Below, one piece after another: positions 6,999 to 14,036 of a stretch of 15,306 nucleotides of DNA (positions are counted from its first letter, which is position 1; each line of letters starts with the position of its first letter). The DNA comes from Dehalococcoidia bacterium (GTDB lineage Bacteria > Chloroflexota > Dehalococcoidia > Lucifugimonadales > JAGWBF01): the NCBI GenBank assembly GCA_021296025.1, contig JAGWBF010000028.1:447-15752 (forward strand), written 5' to 3'. A program made the position numbers and the translations under genes. The notes beneath the pieces are model-generated. The model did not search any database, was not told the DNA's origin, and saw only the letters and a list, made by a program, of their open reading frames with translations.

Positions 6999-8156
6999 AT
7001 GACAAACGCAGATAACCGAGACTGGAATGAGGAGGAACAGGAAGTCATGCAGATGGATGCCGAAGGCGGAAGGGGCCCTGGACAACCGACAATCAAGGTA
7101 CTAGGTGTGGGTGGAGCTGGGTGCAATGCCATTAGTCGTATGTTCAAAGAGCGCCTGGCCATGATTCAATATTACGGCATCAACACCGATGCCCAGCACC
7201 TGTTCCGGTGCGACATTAGTAACCGCGTTCCAATTGGCCAGGACATGACCAAGGGCCTTGGAGCCGGTGCGAACCCCGATCTTGGCAGGCAAGCTGCCGA
7301 GGAGAGCCGCGAAGAGATCGCAGAGGCAGTTGCCGGCGCCGACATGGTCTTTGTCGCAGTAGGAATGGGCGGAGGTACCGGGACAGGTGCAGCTCCCGTA
7401 GTTGCGCAGCTGGCCAAAGAGGCTGGCGCCTTAACTGTAGCAGTAGTCAGCAGGCCATTCGATTTCGAATCAGCCGTACGCAGGAAGAACGCTGACGAGG
7501 GTATTGAGAGCTTGAAGGATCACGTAGATACCCTGATCGTGATTCCCAATGATCGCCTTCTTGAGATGGACCGGAGCAAGGAGCAGACCTACAGCTGGGA
7601 AGATGCCCTTCGCTTGGCCGACTCCGTTCTACAACAGGGAATCCAGGCCATTGCCGAGGTCGTGACCATACCCGGCGAGATCAATATCGACTTTGCCGAC
7701 GTGAAGACCATTCTGGGTGGAGCCGGTCAGTCCTGGCTTGCTATTGGTAAGGGCAAGGGCGAGACCCGCGCCAAGGATGCCGCCAAGCAGGCAACCAAGA
7801 GCCCGTTGCTGGACATCAACATCGAGGGCGCCAAGCGCATTCTCTTCGTTATAACCGGCGGCAACACCCTTAGCCTCAAGGAGGTCCAGGAAGCAGCCGA
7901 TGTGGTCCATGAGCTGGCCGACCCTGAAGCCAACGTCATTTTCGGCACCTCTCGCGACGCAAAGATGGACGACGAAGTCAAGGTGACCATGGTGGCGGCA
8001 TCGTTCCCCATGGCCCAAGACGACATGGTCCAAAGGGACGAAGACCTTCGGAAGCTGCTGCGTGATGCCACTCCCGAGGATTCGGATGATCTGGACATCC
8101 CCAGCTTTCTTAGGAGGCAACCTGCTCAGAGAGGCAGGGGGGGACTACTCCGGTAG
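6999..8156 (+). CDS. ftsZ: Cell division protein FtsZ
   Basis: FtsZ is the tubulin-like GTPase that forms the cytokinetic ring. Across 385 residues it shows the N-terminal nucleotide loop VLGVGGAGCNAI (34-45), the tubulin signature GMGGGTGTGAAP (122-133), the PNDRLL segment (183-188) and the synergy (T7) loop with N229, D231 and D234, the acidic residues that complete the GTPase site of the next subunit. The C-terminal peptide LDIPSFLRR (365-373) is the docking site for FtsA, followed by a basic 12-residue tail. The linker between the core and this peptide is short, about 29 residues. AGGAGG lies 5 nt before the ATG, and a good terminator follows the stop by 90 nt. The nucleotide-binding and T7 motifs needed for GTP hydrolysis are all present. 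Confidence 0.98.
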   Translation: MTNADNRDWNEEEQEVMQMDAEGGRGPGQPTIKVLGVGGAGCNAISRMFKERLAMIQYYGINTDAQHLFRCDISNRVPIGQDMTKGLGAGANPDLGRQAAEESREEIAEAVAGADMVFVAVGMGGGTGTGAAPVVAQLAKEAGALTVAVVSRPFDFESAVRRKNADEGIESLKDHVDTLIVIPNDRLLEMDRSKEQTYSWEDALRLADSVLQQGIQAIAEVVTIPGEINIDFADVKTILGGAGQSWLAIGKGKGETRAKDAAKQATKSPLLDINIEGAKRILFVITGGNTLSLKEVQEAADVVHELADPEANVIFGTSRDAKMDDEVKVTMVAASFPMAQDDMVQRDEDLRKLLRDATPEDSDDLDIPSFLRRQPAQRGRGGLLR

Positions 8157-8246
8157 TCCACTAAGGACCAAGTAATATTCCCGGTCGCCATCGGTATATT
8201 TGATCCTATTTAAGACCAGCGAAGTCAAAGGCGCCGGGAACCATGC

Positions 8247-8280
8247 AGAGGCCACCCTTTCGAGGGTGGCCTCTTTAATT
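8247..8280 (+). terminator. Intrinsic terminator after ftsZ
   Basis: AGAGGCCACCCT (8247-8258) pairs perfectly over 12 bp with AGGGTGGCCTCT (8263-8274) around a TTCG tetraloop, and TTAATT follows. The T-tract is short, but stem strength and position between ftsZ and a new promoter make termination likely. The AGAGG start of the stem would supply an A-tract too weak for efficient bidirectional use. Confidence 0.85.
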
Positions 8281-8375
8281 CTCAGTTAACGCGAGACCAT
8301 TGCCATCCCCTCTGTACCCAAAGGTAACGTACGTTCTCCAGCCCGAAGGAACTGTAATTTCCCATCAAAATCCAC

Positions 8376-8405
8376 TTGACATTTCGGGAAGGCTTCACCA
8401 ATAAT
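8376..8405 (+). promoter_or_regulatory. Sigma-70-type promoter of the nrdR unit
   Basis: A perfect TTGACA (8376-8381) and AATAAT (8400-8405, five of six) are separated by 18 bp. Transcription would start near 8412, just before the two NrdR-box-like sites, so repressor bound there would block RNA polymerase escape. The rest of 8281-8375 holds nothing I can name beyond a 10-bp palindrome. Confidence 0.65.
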
Positions 8406-8416
8406 CATAGTCCGCC

Positions 8417-8463
8417 ATACGAAATATTGTGGTCTTTGTGCTATTCAGCACAATATGTAGTGT
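8417..8463 (+). promoter_or_regulatory. Pair of NrdR boxes (autoregulatory operator)
   Basis: Two 16-bp sites, ATACGAAATATTGTGG (8417-8432) and GCACAATATGTAGTGT (8448-8463), match the remembered NrdR-box pattern ACACWATATMTWGTGT at about 12 and 14 of 16 positions. They are 15 bp apart, 31 bp centre to centre, which is three helical turns and the spacing known for NrdR box pairs. They sit directly downstream of the promoter and 44 nt before nrdR. Together these facts make an autoregulated nrdR-nrdJ unit likely. Confidence 0.75.
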
Positions 8464-8507
8464 CATTGACAGGAGCGTCTGGATATTCTCAGGGTGAGTG
8501 TTAAGCT

Positions 8508-8990
8508 GTGCAATGTCCCTATTGCAATCACGATGACTCCAAGGTAATTGATTCCCGTACGTCCGACAACGGCATTCGCCGACGGCGGGAATGCATACGC
8601 TGTGGACTTCGCTTCACTACCTATGAGAAGGTCCATCGTCCCGCCCTGCTGGTGGTCAAGAACGACGTTAGACGGGAAGAGTTCAGCAAGGACAAGCTAA
8701 GGGACGGAATCGCCCGTGCCTGCGCCAAGCGACCTATCTCATACGACGAAATCGAGGAAATGGCGGCAGACATAGAATCCAGCCTCCACGACTCCGGTAA
8801 CGGCGAAGTCCATTCAAACGTGATTGGCCGCATGGTCATGGACCGGCTCCGCGCGCTGGACCGCGTAGCATATGTGGGGTTCGCTAGCGTTTATCGGGAC
8901 TTGCAGGTCATCGAGAGCTTCGAGGAGGTCGTGAGAGACATCCGGGAGGAGGCGGGCCAGCATTCACAAATGGACGGGGCGCCCACATAG
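8508..8990 (+). CDS. nrdR: Transcriptional repressor NrdR
   Basis: NrdR represses ribonucleotide reductase genes when its ATP-cone binds dATP plus ATP. The 160-residue protein has the standard two parts: a zinc ribbon with C3, C6, C29 and C32 followed by GLRFTTYE (33-40), and an ATP-cone from about residue 46 to 136, including KNDVRREEF (51-59) and RVAYVGFASVYRDL (119-132). The start is GTG, giving MQCPYC, the usual NrdR N-terminus; an AGGGTGAG about 9 nt upstream is a modest ribosome binding site. The overlapping ATG four bases later is out of frame. It is 91 nt upstream of nrdJ on the same strand, and two NrdR-box-like sites precede it, so it should repress both itself and the reductase. 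Confidence 0.97.
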   Translation: MQCPYCNHDDSKVIDSRTSDNGIRRRRECIRCGLRFTTYEKVHRPALLVVKNDVRREEFSKDKLRDGIARACAKRPISYDEIEEMAADIESSLHDSGNGEVHSNVIGRMVMDRLRALDRVAYVGFASVYRDLQVIESFEEVVRDIREEAGQHSQMDGAPT

Positions 8991-9081
8991 TCGGGGGCAA
9001 ACCCACGGCAGCAACAGCGACTGCCATAAGCACTATTATTCTTTTTGATCGAGGAACCAGGGAGGGGAGGCCCAATCTCTA

Positions 9082-11475
9082 ATGACATCCAACACCGAAT
9101 ATAGTCATGATATAACCACGCTGGAAGTGAAGACCCGCGTGAAGAGAGCCCTGGAAGCTTCCGGTGATCTAGAGAAGATCGTTGGAAGCAACCGCAGCCT
9201 TAGCGATAACTCCCTTGCAGTGCTGGACCGCCGCTACCTTGCCAAGGACCGGGAGGGGACGGTTATTGAAGAACCCGACGAGATGTTCAGGCGCGTCGCC
9301 CATAATCTGGCCCAGGCGGACCGGTTGTACGGGGCCACCGAAGGAGAGGTACAGGATACCGAGGAAGAGTTCTACAGGACAATGACCTCGCTGGATTACC
9401 TGCCCAACTCACCAACGCTGATGAATGCCGGTAGGGAGCTGCAGATGCTGTCGGCATGCTTTGTCCTTCCCGTGGATGATTCCATGGAAGCTATCTTCGA
9501 GACGGTGAAGCAGGCAACGTTGGTGCAGAAGAGTGGCGGGGGCACCGGGTTCGCTTTCAGCCGCCTTCGTCCCGAGGGCGATATCGTGGGATCCACGGGA
9601 GGGGTCGCCAGCGGTCCTGTCAGCTTCATGCGGGCCTTCGATGGAGCCACTGAGGCGGTGAAGCAGGGCTCCACTCGGCGGGGGGCCAACATGGGCATCC
9701 TTCGGGTCAATCACCCCGATATCCTGAAGTTCATTACTTCAAAGGAGGATGGCACCAGCATCTCCAACTTCAACATCTCCGTTGCAGTTACCGAAGAGTT
9801 CATGGCCAAGGTGGAAAAGGGGGAAGAATACGATCTGGTGAACCCTCGGACCGGCAAGATCGAAGATCGGCTGAACGCGCGAGATGTGTTCAAACTCCTG
9901 GTGCAAATGGCATGGAAGACAGGTGACCCAGGTATCGTGTTCCTGGACCGCATCAACAGGGATAACCCTACTCCCAACCTGGGCGTCATCGAAAGCACCA
10001 ACCCCTGCGGAGAGCAGCCTCTCCTTCCCTACGAGTCTTGCAACCTGGGATCCGTCAATCTTGCCCAGATGGTGCGGAGCACGGGAGATAATATCCAGAT
10101 TGACTGGGACAAGATGGCCAAGGTGATAGCCGTTGCCGTTCATACCCTGGAAAACGTGATCGACATGAACGACTACCCCATCCAGGCCATTGAAGATATG
10201 AGCAAGAAGACCCGGCGCATCGGCTTGGGCGTCATGGGCTTCGCGGACCTGCTCATCCAGCTTGGCATCCCCTACGCTTCCGAGGCTGCCCTGGGTGTCG
10301 CCGAAGAGATCATGACCTTTATTCAACAAAAGACCCACGAAGCATCCGCTTCACTGGCGGAACGACGGGGGACCTTCCCTGCCTGGCCGGGCAGCATTTA
10401 CGACCGGCCCGATGGCCCCCTCATGCGCAACTCGGCGCCTACGACCATCGCACCCACCGGCACCATCAGCATCATCGCGGGCTGTTCCAGCGGAATAGAG
10501 CCATTGTTTGCTCTCAGCTACGTGCGCAACGTGATGGACAACACCATGCTGGTGGAGGGCAATTCCATCTTTGAGTCCGTGGCCAAACACGAAGGGTTCT
10601 ACTCTATGGACCTCATGGAAGAGCTGGCCCACAAAGGCAGCTTGCACGAGCTTAACGGCGCTGTCCCTGACTGGGTGAAAGACCTGTTCGCTACTTCCCA
10701 TGACATCAGCCCCGAGTGGCACGTGAAGATGCAGGCCGCCTTCCAAAGGCATACCGACAATGCGGTCTCAAAGACCATCAACTTCCCCAACGACGCAACC
10801 CAGGATGATATAGCAGATGCCTACATGCTTGCCTACAAGATGGGCTGCAAGGGCATCACCATTTACAGGGACGGCAGCAAGGAAAACCAGGTGCTGAGCA
10901 CAGGCGAAGCCCACGGGGAACCTGACTATGCAGATGCCACCGACGTTGGTTCCGGCAGCACGCTTACTCCAAGGGAACGTCCCTCAGAGATGCTGGGCAT
11001 AACCGAGCGTATCAAGACAGGCCACGGGACCATGTACATCACCATCAACTTCGATGAAGACAAGATGCCCTTTGAAGTGTTTTCCACCCTGGGCAAAGCG
11101 GGCGGCTGCGACTCCGCCCAGCTGGAAGCAATTTCCCGACTGGTCTCCCTGGCCCTTCGCTCAGGCGTGGACATCAGGGAAGTGGTCAGCCAGCTTAAGG
11201 GCATCACCTGTTGCCCGGCGTGGGACAATGGCGCTCTAGTGCGTTCCGCGCCCGATGCCGTTGCCCTAGCCCTGGAGAGGCGCATCTCCTCGGAGGTAGC
11301 CCATGAGCCCATCGACGGTTCCCAGCTAAAGCTGTTCGCATCCACGGACAAGCGCCAGTCCTGGGACCTATCGGGAAACCAGCCCCGCACCCGATGTCCC
11401 GACTGCAATGCACCCGTTGCCTACCAGGAGGGTTGCCTGCTCTGTGCTTCCTGCGGTTGGAATAAGTGTGGTTAG
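9082..11475 (+). CDS. nrdJ: Adenosylcobalamin-dependent (class II) ribonucleotide reductase
   Basis: This enzyme reduces ribonucleotides to deoxyribonucleotides using a radical made from adenosylcobalamin, with or without oxygen, and needs no small subunit. The 797-residue protein carries NPCGEQPL (307-314): N307, C309 and E311 are the active-site triad, and C126 (SACF) with C320 (ESCN) form the substrate-reducing disulfide. The 11-residue spacing of C309 to C320 agrees with the T. maritima enzyme. Another landmark is APTGTISIIAGCSSGIEPLF (457-476). The C-terminus has a cysteine cluster (C772, C775, C785, C788, C791, C796) typical of NrdJ, for zinc binding and thiol relay. No N-terminal ATP-cone or intein is evident. 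GGAGG lies 11 nt before the ATG. The dATP response may therefore depend mostly on NrdR and on the specificity site. Confidence 0.97.
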   Translation: MTSNTEYSHDITTLEVKTRVKRALEASGDLEKIVGSNRSLSDNSLAVLDRRYLAKDREGTVIEEPDEMFRRVAHNLAQADRLYGATEGEVQDTEEEFYRTMTSLDYLPNSPTLMNAGRELQMLSACFVLPVDDSMEAIFETVKQATLVQKSGGGTGFAFSRLRPEGDIVGSTGGVASGPVSFMRAFDGATEAVKQGSTRRGANMGILRVNHPDILKFITSKEDGTSISNFNISVAVTEEFMAKVEKGEEYDLVNPRTGKIEDRLNARDVFKLLVQMAWKTGDPGIVFLDRINRDNPTPNLGVIESTNPCGEQPLLPYESCNLGSVNLAQMVRSTGDNIQIDWDKMAKVIAVAVHTLENVIDMNDYPIQAIEDMSKKTRRIGLGVMGFADLLIQLGIPYASEAALGVAEEIMTFIQQKTHEASASLAERRGTFPAWPGSIYDRPDGPLMRNSAPTTIAPTGTISIIAGCSSGIEPLFALSYVRNVMDNTMLVEGNSIFESVAKHEGFYSMDLMEELAHKGSLHELNGAVPDWVKDLFATSHDISPEWHVKMQAAFQRHTDNAVSKTINFPNDATQDDIADAYMLAYKMGCKGITIYRDGSKENQVLSTGEAHGEPDYADATDVGSGSTLTPRERPSEMLGITERIKTGHGTMYITINFDEDKMPFEVFSTLGKAGGCDSAQLEAISRLVSLALRSGVDIREVVSQLKGITCCPAWDNGALVRSAPDAVALALERRISSEVAHEPIDGSQLKLFASTDKRQSWDLSGNQPRTRCPDCNAPVAYQEGCLLCASCGWNKCG

Positions 11476-11476
11476 A

Positions 11477-12535
11477 ATGGCGGGCAATTCCGACAAACCC
11501 ACAATAGCCATAACTATGGGAGACCCCTGTGGCATCGGCCCCGAGGTGGTTGCCAAGACTTTGGCTTCCAACGACATCTACTCCATCTGCCATCCCGTGG
11601 TGATAGGAAGCGGCTACGCAATGAAGCAAGCTGCTGGTCTTGGGGGAATTCCGCTGAAGATCCATGAGGTGGATTCTGCCCGGGACGGCGGTCAAACAGC
11701 TGGACAGATCGATATCATCGACCCCAACAACCTCAATCCCGAAGATATAACCGTTGGCCACATATCCCCCACCTGTGGGCGGGCATGCATGGAGTGGGTC
11801 TCCGCGGCGGGCGCGCTCGCCCTATCGGGAGATGTGGACGCAATCGCCACAGCCCCTGTAAACAAGGAGGCAGCCAGCCTGGCGGGATACACCTCCATAG
11901 GCCACATGGAGCTCCTTCAGGAACTCACAGGCGCCCCGGACGTGGCGACCATGCTGATGACCAAGAGTCTGTGGGTGGTCCACCTGACTACCCACAGGTC
12001 CCTTCGCATCGCTTGCGACTACGTGACCAAGGACCGCATCCTGGGGAAGTTGGTGCTGACCCACGATACCTTCCAAGAGTGGGGTATTCCCAGCCCGAGA
12101 ATAGGTGTCGCGGCCCTCAATCCCCATGCCAGCGATGGCGGACTCATTGGCAACGAAGAGGCTGAAGAGATTGCTCCAGCCGTGGAGGCTGCCCGGGAAA
12201 AGGGAATAAACGCCATCGGGCCGGTCCCCGCCGACAGCATTTTTCATCAGGCTATTGATGGCGCCTACGATGTGGTGCTGGCCATGTATCATGACCAGGG
12301 ACACATCCCCGTAAAGGTGCACGGCTTCAAGGAGAGCATCACAGCCAACCTCGGCCTCCCCTTTGTGAGAACCTCCGTCGATCATGGCACCGCCTTCGAC
12401 ATCGCTGGTCAGGGGATCGCTTCCAGCGTCAGCATGTTCCAGGCGGTTAGGGCAGCGGTGCTCCTCTCCACGGGACAGGGATTGTCGGAAACCGGCAGTG
12501 TTCCGGAAAATACAACCACTTCGAGTCAAGCATGA
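11477..12535 (+). CDS. pdxA: PdxA-family dehydrogenase (PdxA or PdxA2)
   Basis: PdxA oxidises 4-phosphohydroxy-L-threonine in pyridoxal phosphate synthesis; the related PdxA2 oxidises 4-phospho-D-threonate or D-erythronate. The 352-residue protein has TMGDPCGIGPEV (13-24), TAPVNKEAA (125-133), and three metal-binding histidines, H173 (HLTTH), H217 (ALNPHASDGG) and H272 (MYHDQG), matching E. coli H166, H211 and H266. The segment RTSVDHGTAFDIAGQGIA (298-315), with FDIAG rather than the E. coli LELAG, is also seen in PdxA2 proteins, so the substrate is open. I chose the ATG one base after the nrdJ stop; a longer frame reaching back to 11408 would overlap nrdJ and adds nothing recognisable. A GTG at 11468 is a second alternative. 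The ribosome binding site is weak, consistent with coupling to nrdJ. Confidence 0.9.
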   Translation: MAGNSDKPTIAITMGDPCGIGPEVVAKTLASNDIYSICHPVVIGSGYAMKQAAGLGGIPLKIHEVDSARDGGQTAGQIDIIDPNNLNPEDITVGHISPTCGRACMEWVSAAGALALSGDVDAIATAPVNKEAASLAGYTSIGHMELLQELTGAPDVATMLMTKSLWVVHLTTHRSLRIACDYVTKDRILGKLVLTHDTFQEWGIPSPRIGVAALNPHASDGGLIGNEEAEEIAPAVEAAREKGINAIGPVPADSIFHQAIDGAYDVVLAMYHDQGHIPVKVHGFKESITANLGLPFVRTSVDHGTAFDIAGQGIASSVSMFQAVRAAVLLSTGQGLSETGSVPENTTTSSQA

Positions 12536-13347
12536 GACTGGCATTCATTGGCGGCGGAGTCATGGCAGAGGCCATAATCGGGGGTGTCCTGTCCAAGGGC
12601 GTCGTGGAGGCCAGTCACATCGCCGTCGGAGAACCTTTGGAGGAGAGGCGGACCGTTCTCCTAAGCAGGTTCGGCGTGCTGGTCTTCGCCGAAAACCATG
12701 CGGCGGTCGATGGCTGCGACCTTGTTGTCCTGGCTACTAAACCCCAAAACCTCCCCGATGCTCTGGGACAGCTGCGGGGCATCCTTCAGCCAGACCAGGT
12801 CGTCCTCACCATAGTTGCTGGAACACCTATGTCGACCATCATCGACGGCCTGAATCATGCCAAGGTGGTCCGGGTGATGCCCAACACCCCTTCCCAGATA
12901 GGGGAGGGCATGACCGTCTGGACCTCCTCACCCCAGGTGAACGAAGAGTCCAAGGAGATGACGGCATCCATCCTGGAGACCATGGGCAAACAAATTTACG
13001 TTTCCGATGAAAAGTACCTGGACATGGCTACCGCCCTCAGCGCCAGCGGCCCCGCCTATGTGTTCATGTTCATAGAAGCCCTGACCGATGCCGGAGTCCA
13101 CATAGGCCTTTCCAGGGACATGTCACAAGCAATGGCACTGCAGACGGTCCTGGGAAGCACCAAGCTGGCGGTTGAAACAGGGAAGCATCCCGCAGAGCTA
13201 AGGAACATGGTCACATCCCCCGGAGGCACCACCGTCGAGGCCCTACTGGAGTTGGAGGACGGGGGATTCCGCTCCAGCGTACTGAACGCTGTTATTGCTG
13301 CTTACAGAAGGTCATTAGAACTGGGCGGGCATCGTTGGACCTCATAA
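12532..13347 (+). CDS. proC: Pyrroline-5-carboxylate reductase
   Basis: ProC makes the last step of proline synthesis, reducing pyrroline-5-carboxylate with NAD(P)H. The 271-residue product has the Rossmann motif FIGGGVMAEAI (5-15), ATKPQ (68-72), VRVMPNTP (113-120), and the family signature running from ALSASGPAY (168-176) to NMVTSPGGTTVEALLELE (225-242). The last motif usually reads GGTTIAGL, so E236 at the Ala position is a small departure. Length is standard for the family. Its ATG overlaps the pdxA stop by four bases (ATGA), so translation is likely coupled. The 13-nt overlap with yggT downstream repeats a pairing of proC with yggT that is common in bacteria. Confidence 0.95.
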   Translation: MRLAFIGGGVMAEAIIGGVLSKGVVEASHIAVGEPLEERRTVLLSRFGVLVFAENHAAVDGCDLVVLATKPQNLPDALGQLRGILQPDQVVLTIVAGTPMSTIIDGLNHAKVVRVMPNTPSQIGEGMTVWTSSPQVNEESKEMTASILETMGKQIYVSDEKYLDMATALSASGPAYVFMFIEALTDAGVHIGLSRDMSQAMALQTVLGSTKLAVETGKHPAELRNMVTSPGGTTVEALLELEDGGFRSSVLNAVIAAYRRSLELGGHRWTS

Positions 13348-13586
13348 AGACTTTCTTGGAATTATTCATCTTCGTCCTTATCTTCGCCATCTTTGCTAGG
13401 TCCATCCTGTCCTGGTTCCCCATCGGCAACACCAACCATCCCATTGTCGCCATCGTGTACCAGATAACGGAGCCTATATTGGGACCGCTGCGCCGGGTGG
13501 TGCCAAGGCTGGGAATGTTCGACCTTACTCCCATGATCGCAATCTTCATACTCATTTTCCTGAGCGCAGCCGTCAGCCGTCTCTAA
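13335..13586 (+). CDS. yggT: YggT family membrane protein
   Basis: YggT proteins are small two-helix membrane proteins; their job is not settled, but links to division, osmotic behaviour and envelope integrity have been reported. The 83-residue product has two hydrophobic helices (about 5-25 and 60-82) joined by the conserved loop ILSWFPIGNTNHP (24-36) and the ITEPILGPLRRVVP (43-56) stretch that marks the family. The start is TTG, inside proC, overlapping it by 13 nt, with GGGCGGG upstream. Proximity to proC is the usual neighbourhood for this family. It is the last gene of the nrdR-yggT unit; a promoter for the next unit begins 37 nt after its stop. No strong terminator separates them. Confidence 0.9.
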   Translation: MDLIKTFLELFIFVLIFAIFARSILSWFPIGNTNHPIVAIVYQITEPILGPLRRVVPRLGMFDLTPMIAIFILIFLSAAVSRL

Positions 13587-13623
13587 GGCAAGGGCCATTC
13601 GCCGTCGCACCCTTCCAGGAAAG

Positions 13624-13652
13624 TTGACCCGAAAGAACTGGGAAGATAAAAT
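13624..13652 (+). promoter_or_regulatory. Promoter of the PadR-HAAS-DegV unit
   Basis: TTGACC (13624-13629) and TAAAAT (13647-13652), each five of six matches to consensus, are separated by an ideal 17 bp. Transcription should begin near 13659, leaving a leader of about 24 nt before the PadR start. No clear palindromic PadR operator was found around it. Confidence 0.7.
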
Positions 13653-13682
13653 CCCTGCAGAAGCAACGCTGGCAGAGCCGAG

Positions 13683-14015
13683 ATGTACCACAAAGAACTG
13701 TTAAAGGGCAACACCGAAACCCTGCTGCTCTTTCTCCTGACAGAAAAGCCGATGTACGGCTACCAGATAGTCAAGGAGATAGAAAACCGGAGCCAGGGAT
13801 ATTTCCAGTTCAAGGAAGGCACCTTGTACCCTGCTCTCCACAGGCTGGCAAAGGCAGGTTGGGTCGACGGTATATGGGGTGAAGCCTCCACCGGGGCACC
13901 CCGCAGATACTACAGCATCACTGCCAAGGGAGAAGGGGTCTTGAAGGAACGGCTCCAGGAATGGGAGAGGTTCTCTTCAGCCGTCAACTCGATAATGTTG
14001 GCGGAAGCCCAGTAA
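13683..14015 (+). CDS. PadR family transcriptional regulator
   Basis: PadR proteins are small winged-helix repressors, often of stress, antibiotic or phenolic-acid response genes. The 110-residue protein is a compact family member with little beyond the DNA-binding domain: an N-terminal helix, LTEKPMYGYQIVKEIE (19-34), KEGTLYPALHRLAKAGWV (44-61) as recognition helix, and the wing, ending with RRYYSITAKG (89-98). The C-terminal helix likely gives the dimer contact. A weak GAG-type ribosome binding site lies before the ATG, and a good promoter is close upstream. It is 21 nt ahead of a HAAS-domain membrane protein; PadR-HAAS pairs are common in Firmicutes and Chloroflexota, with the repressor thought to control its own pair. 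The inducer is unknown. Confidence 0.92.
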   Translation: MYHKELLKGNTETLLLFLLTEKPMYGYQIVKEIENRSQGYFQFKEGTLYPALHRLAKAGWVDGIWGEASTGAPRRYYSITAKGEGVLKERLQEWERFSSAVNSIMLAEAQ

Positions 14016-14036
14016 CCCACCCCAAGGAGACGGGGA

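Noticed and set aside
6253..7005. 250-codon open frame antisense to ftsA
   Set aside because: It lies wholly opposite a certain gene; GC-rich coding DNA often yields such antisense frames, and it has no motif.
8326..8335. 10-bp palindrome AACGTACGTT
   Set aside because: Short, not paired with another site, and outside the promoter; most likely chance.
8466..8471. Second TTGACA before nrdR
   Set aside because: No -10-like hexamer lies at a usable distance; the nearest AT-rich hexamers are only 10-12 bp away.
11408..11476. Longer pdxA start inside nrdJ
   Set aside because: The extra 23 residues match nothing in the family, whose TMGDP motif normally sits near the N-terminus, and they would overlap nrdJ.
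11822..12544. 240-codon open frame antisense to pdxA
   Set aside because: Same reason: opposite a conserved gene and with no recognisable domain.
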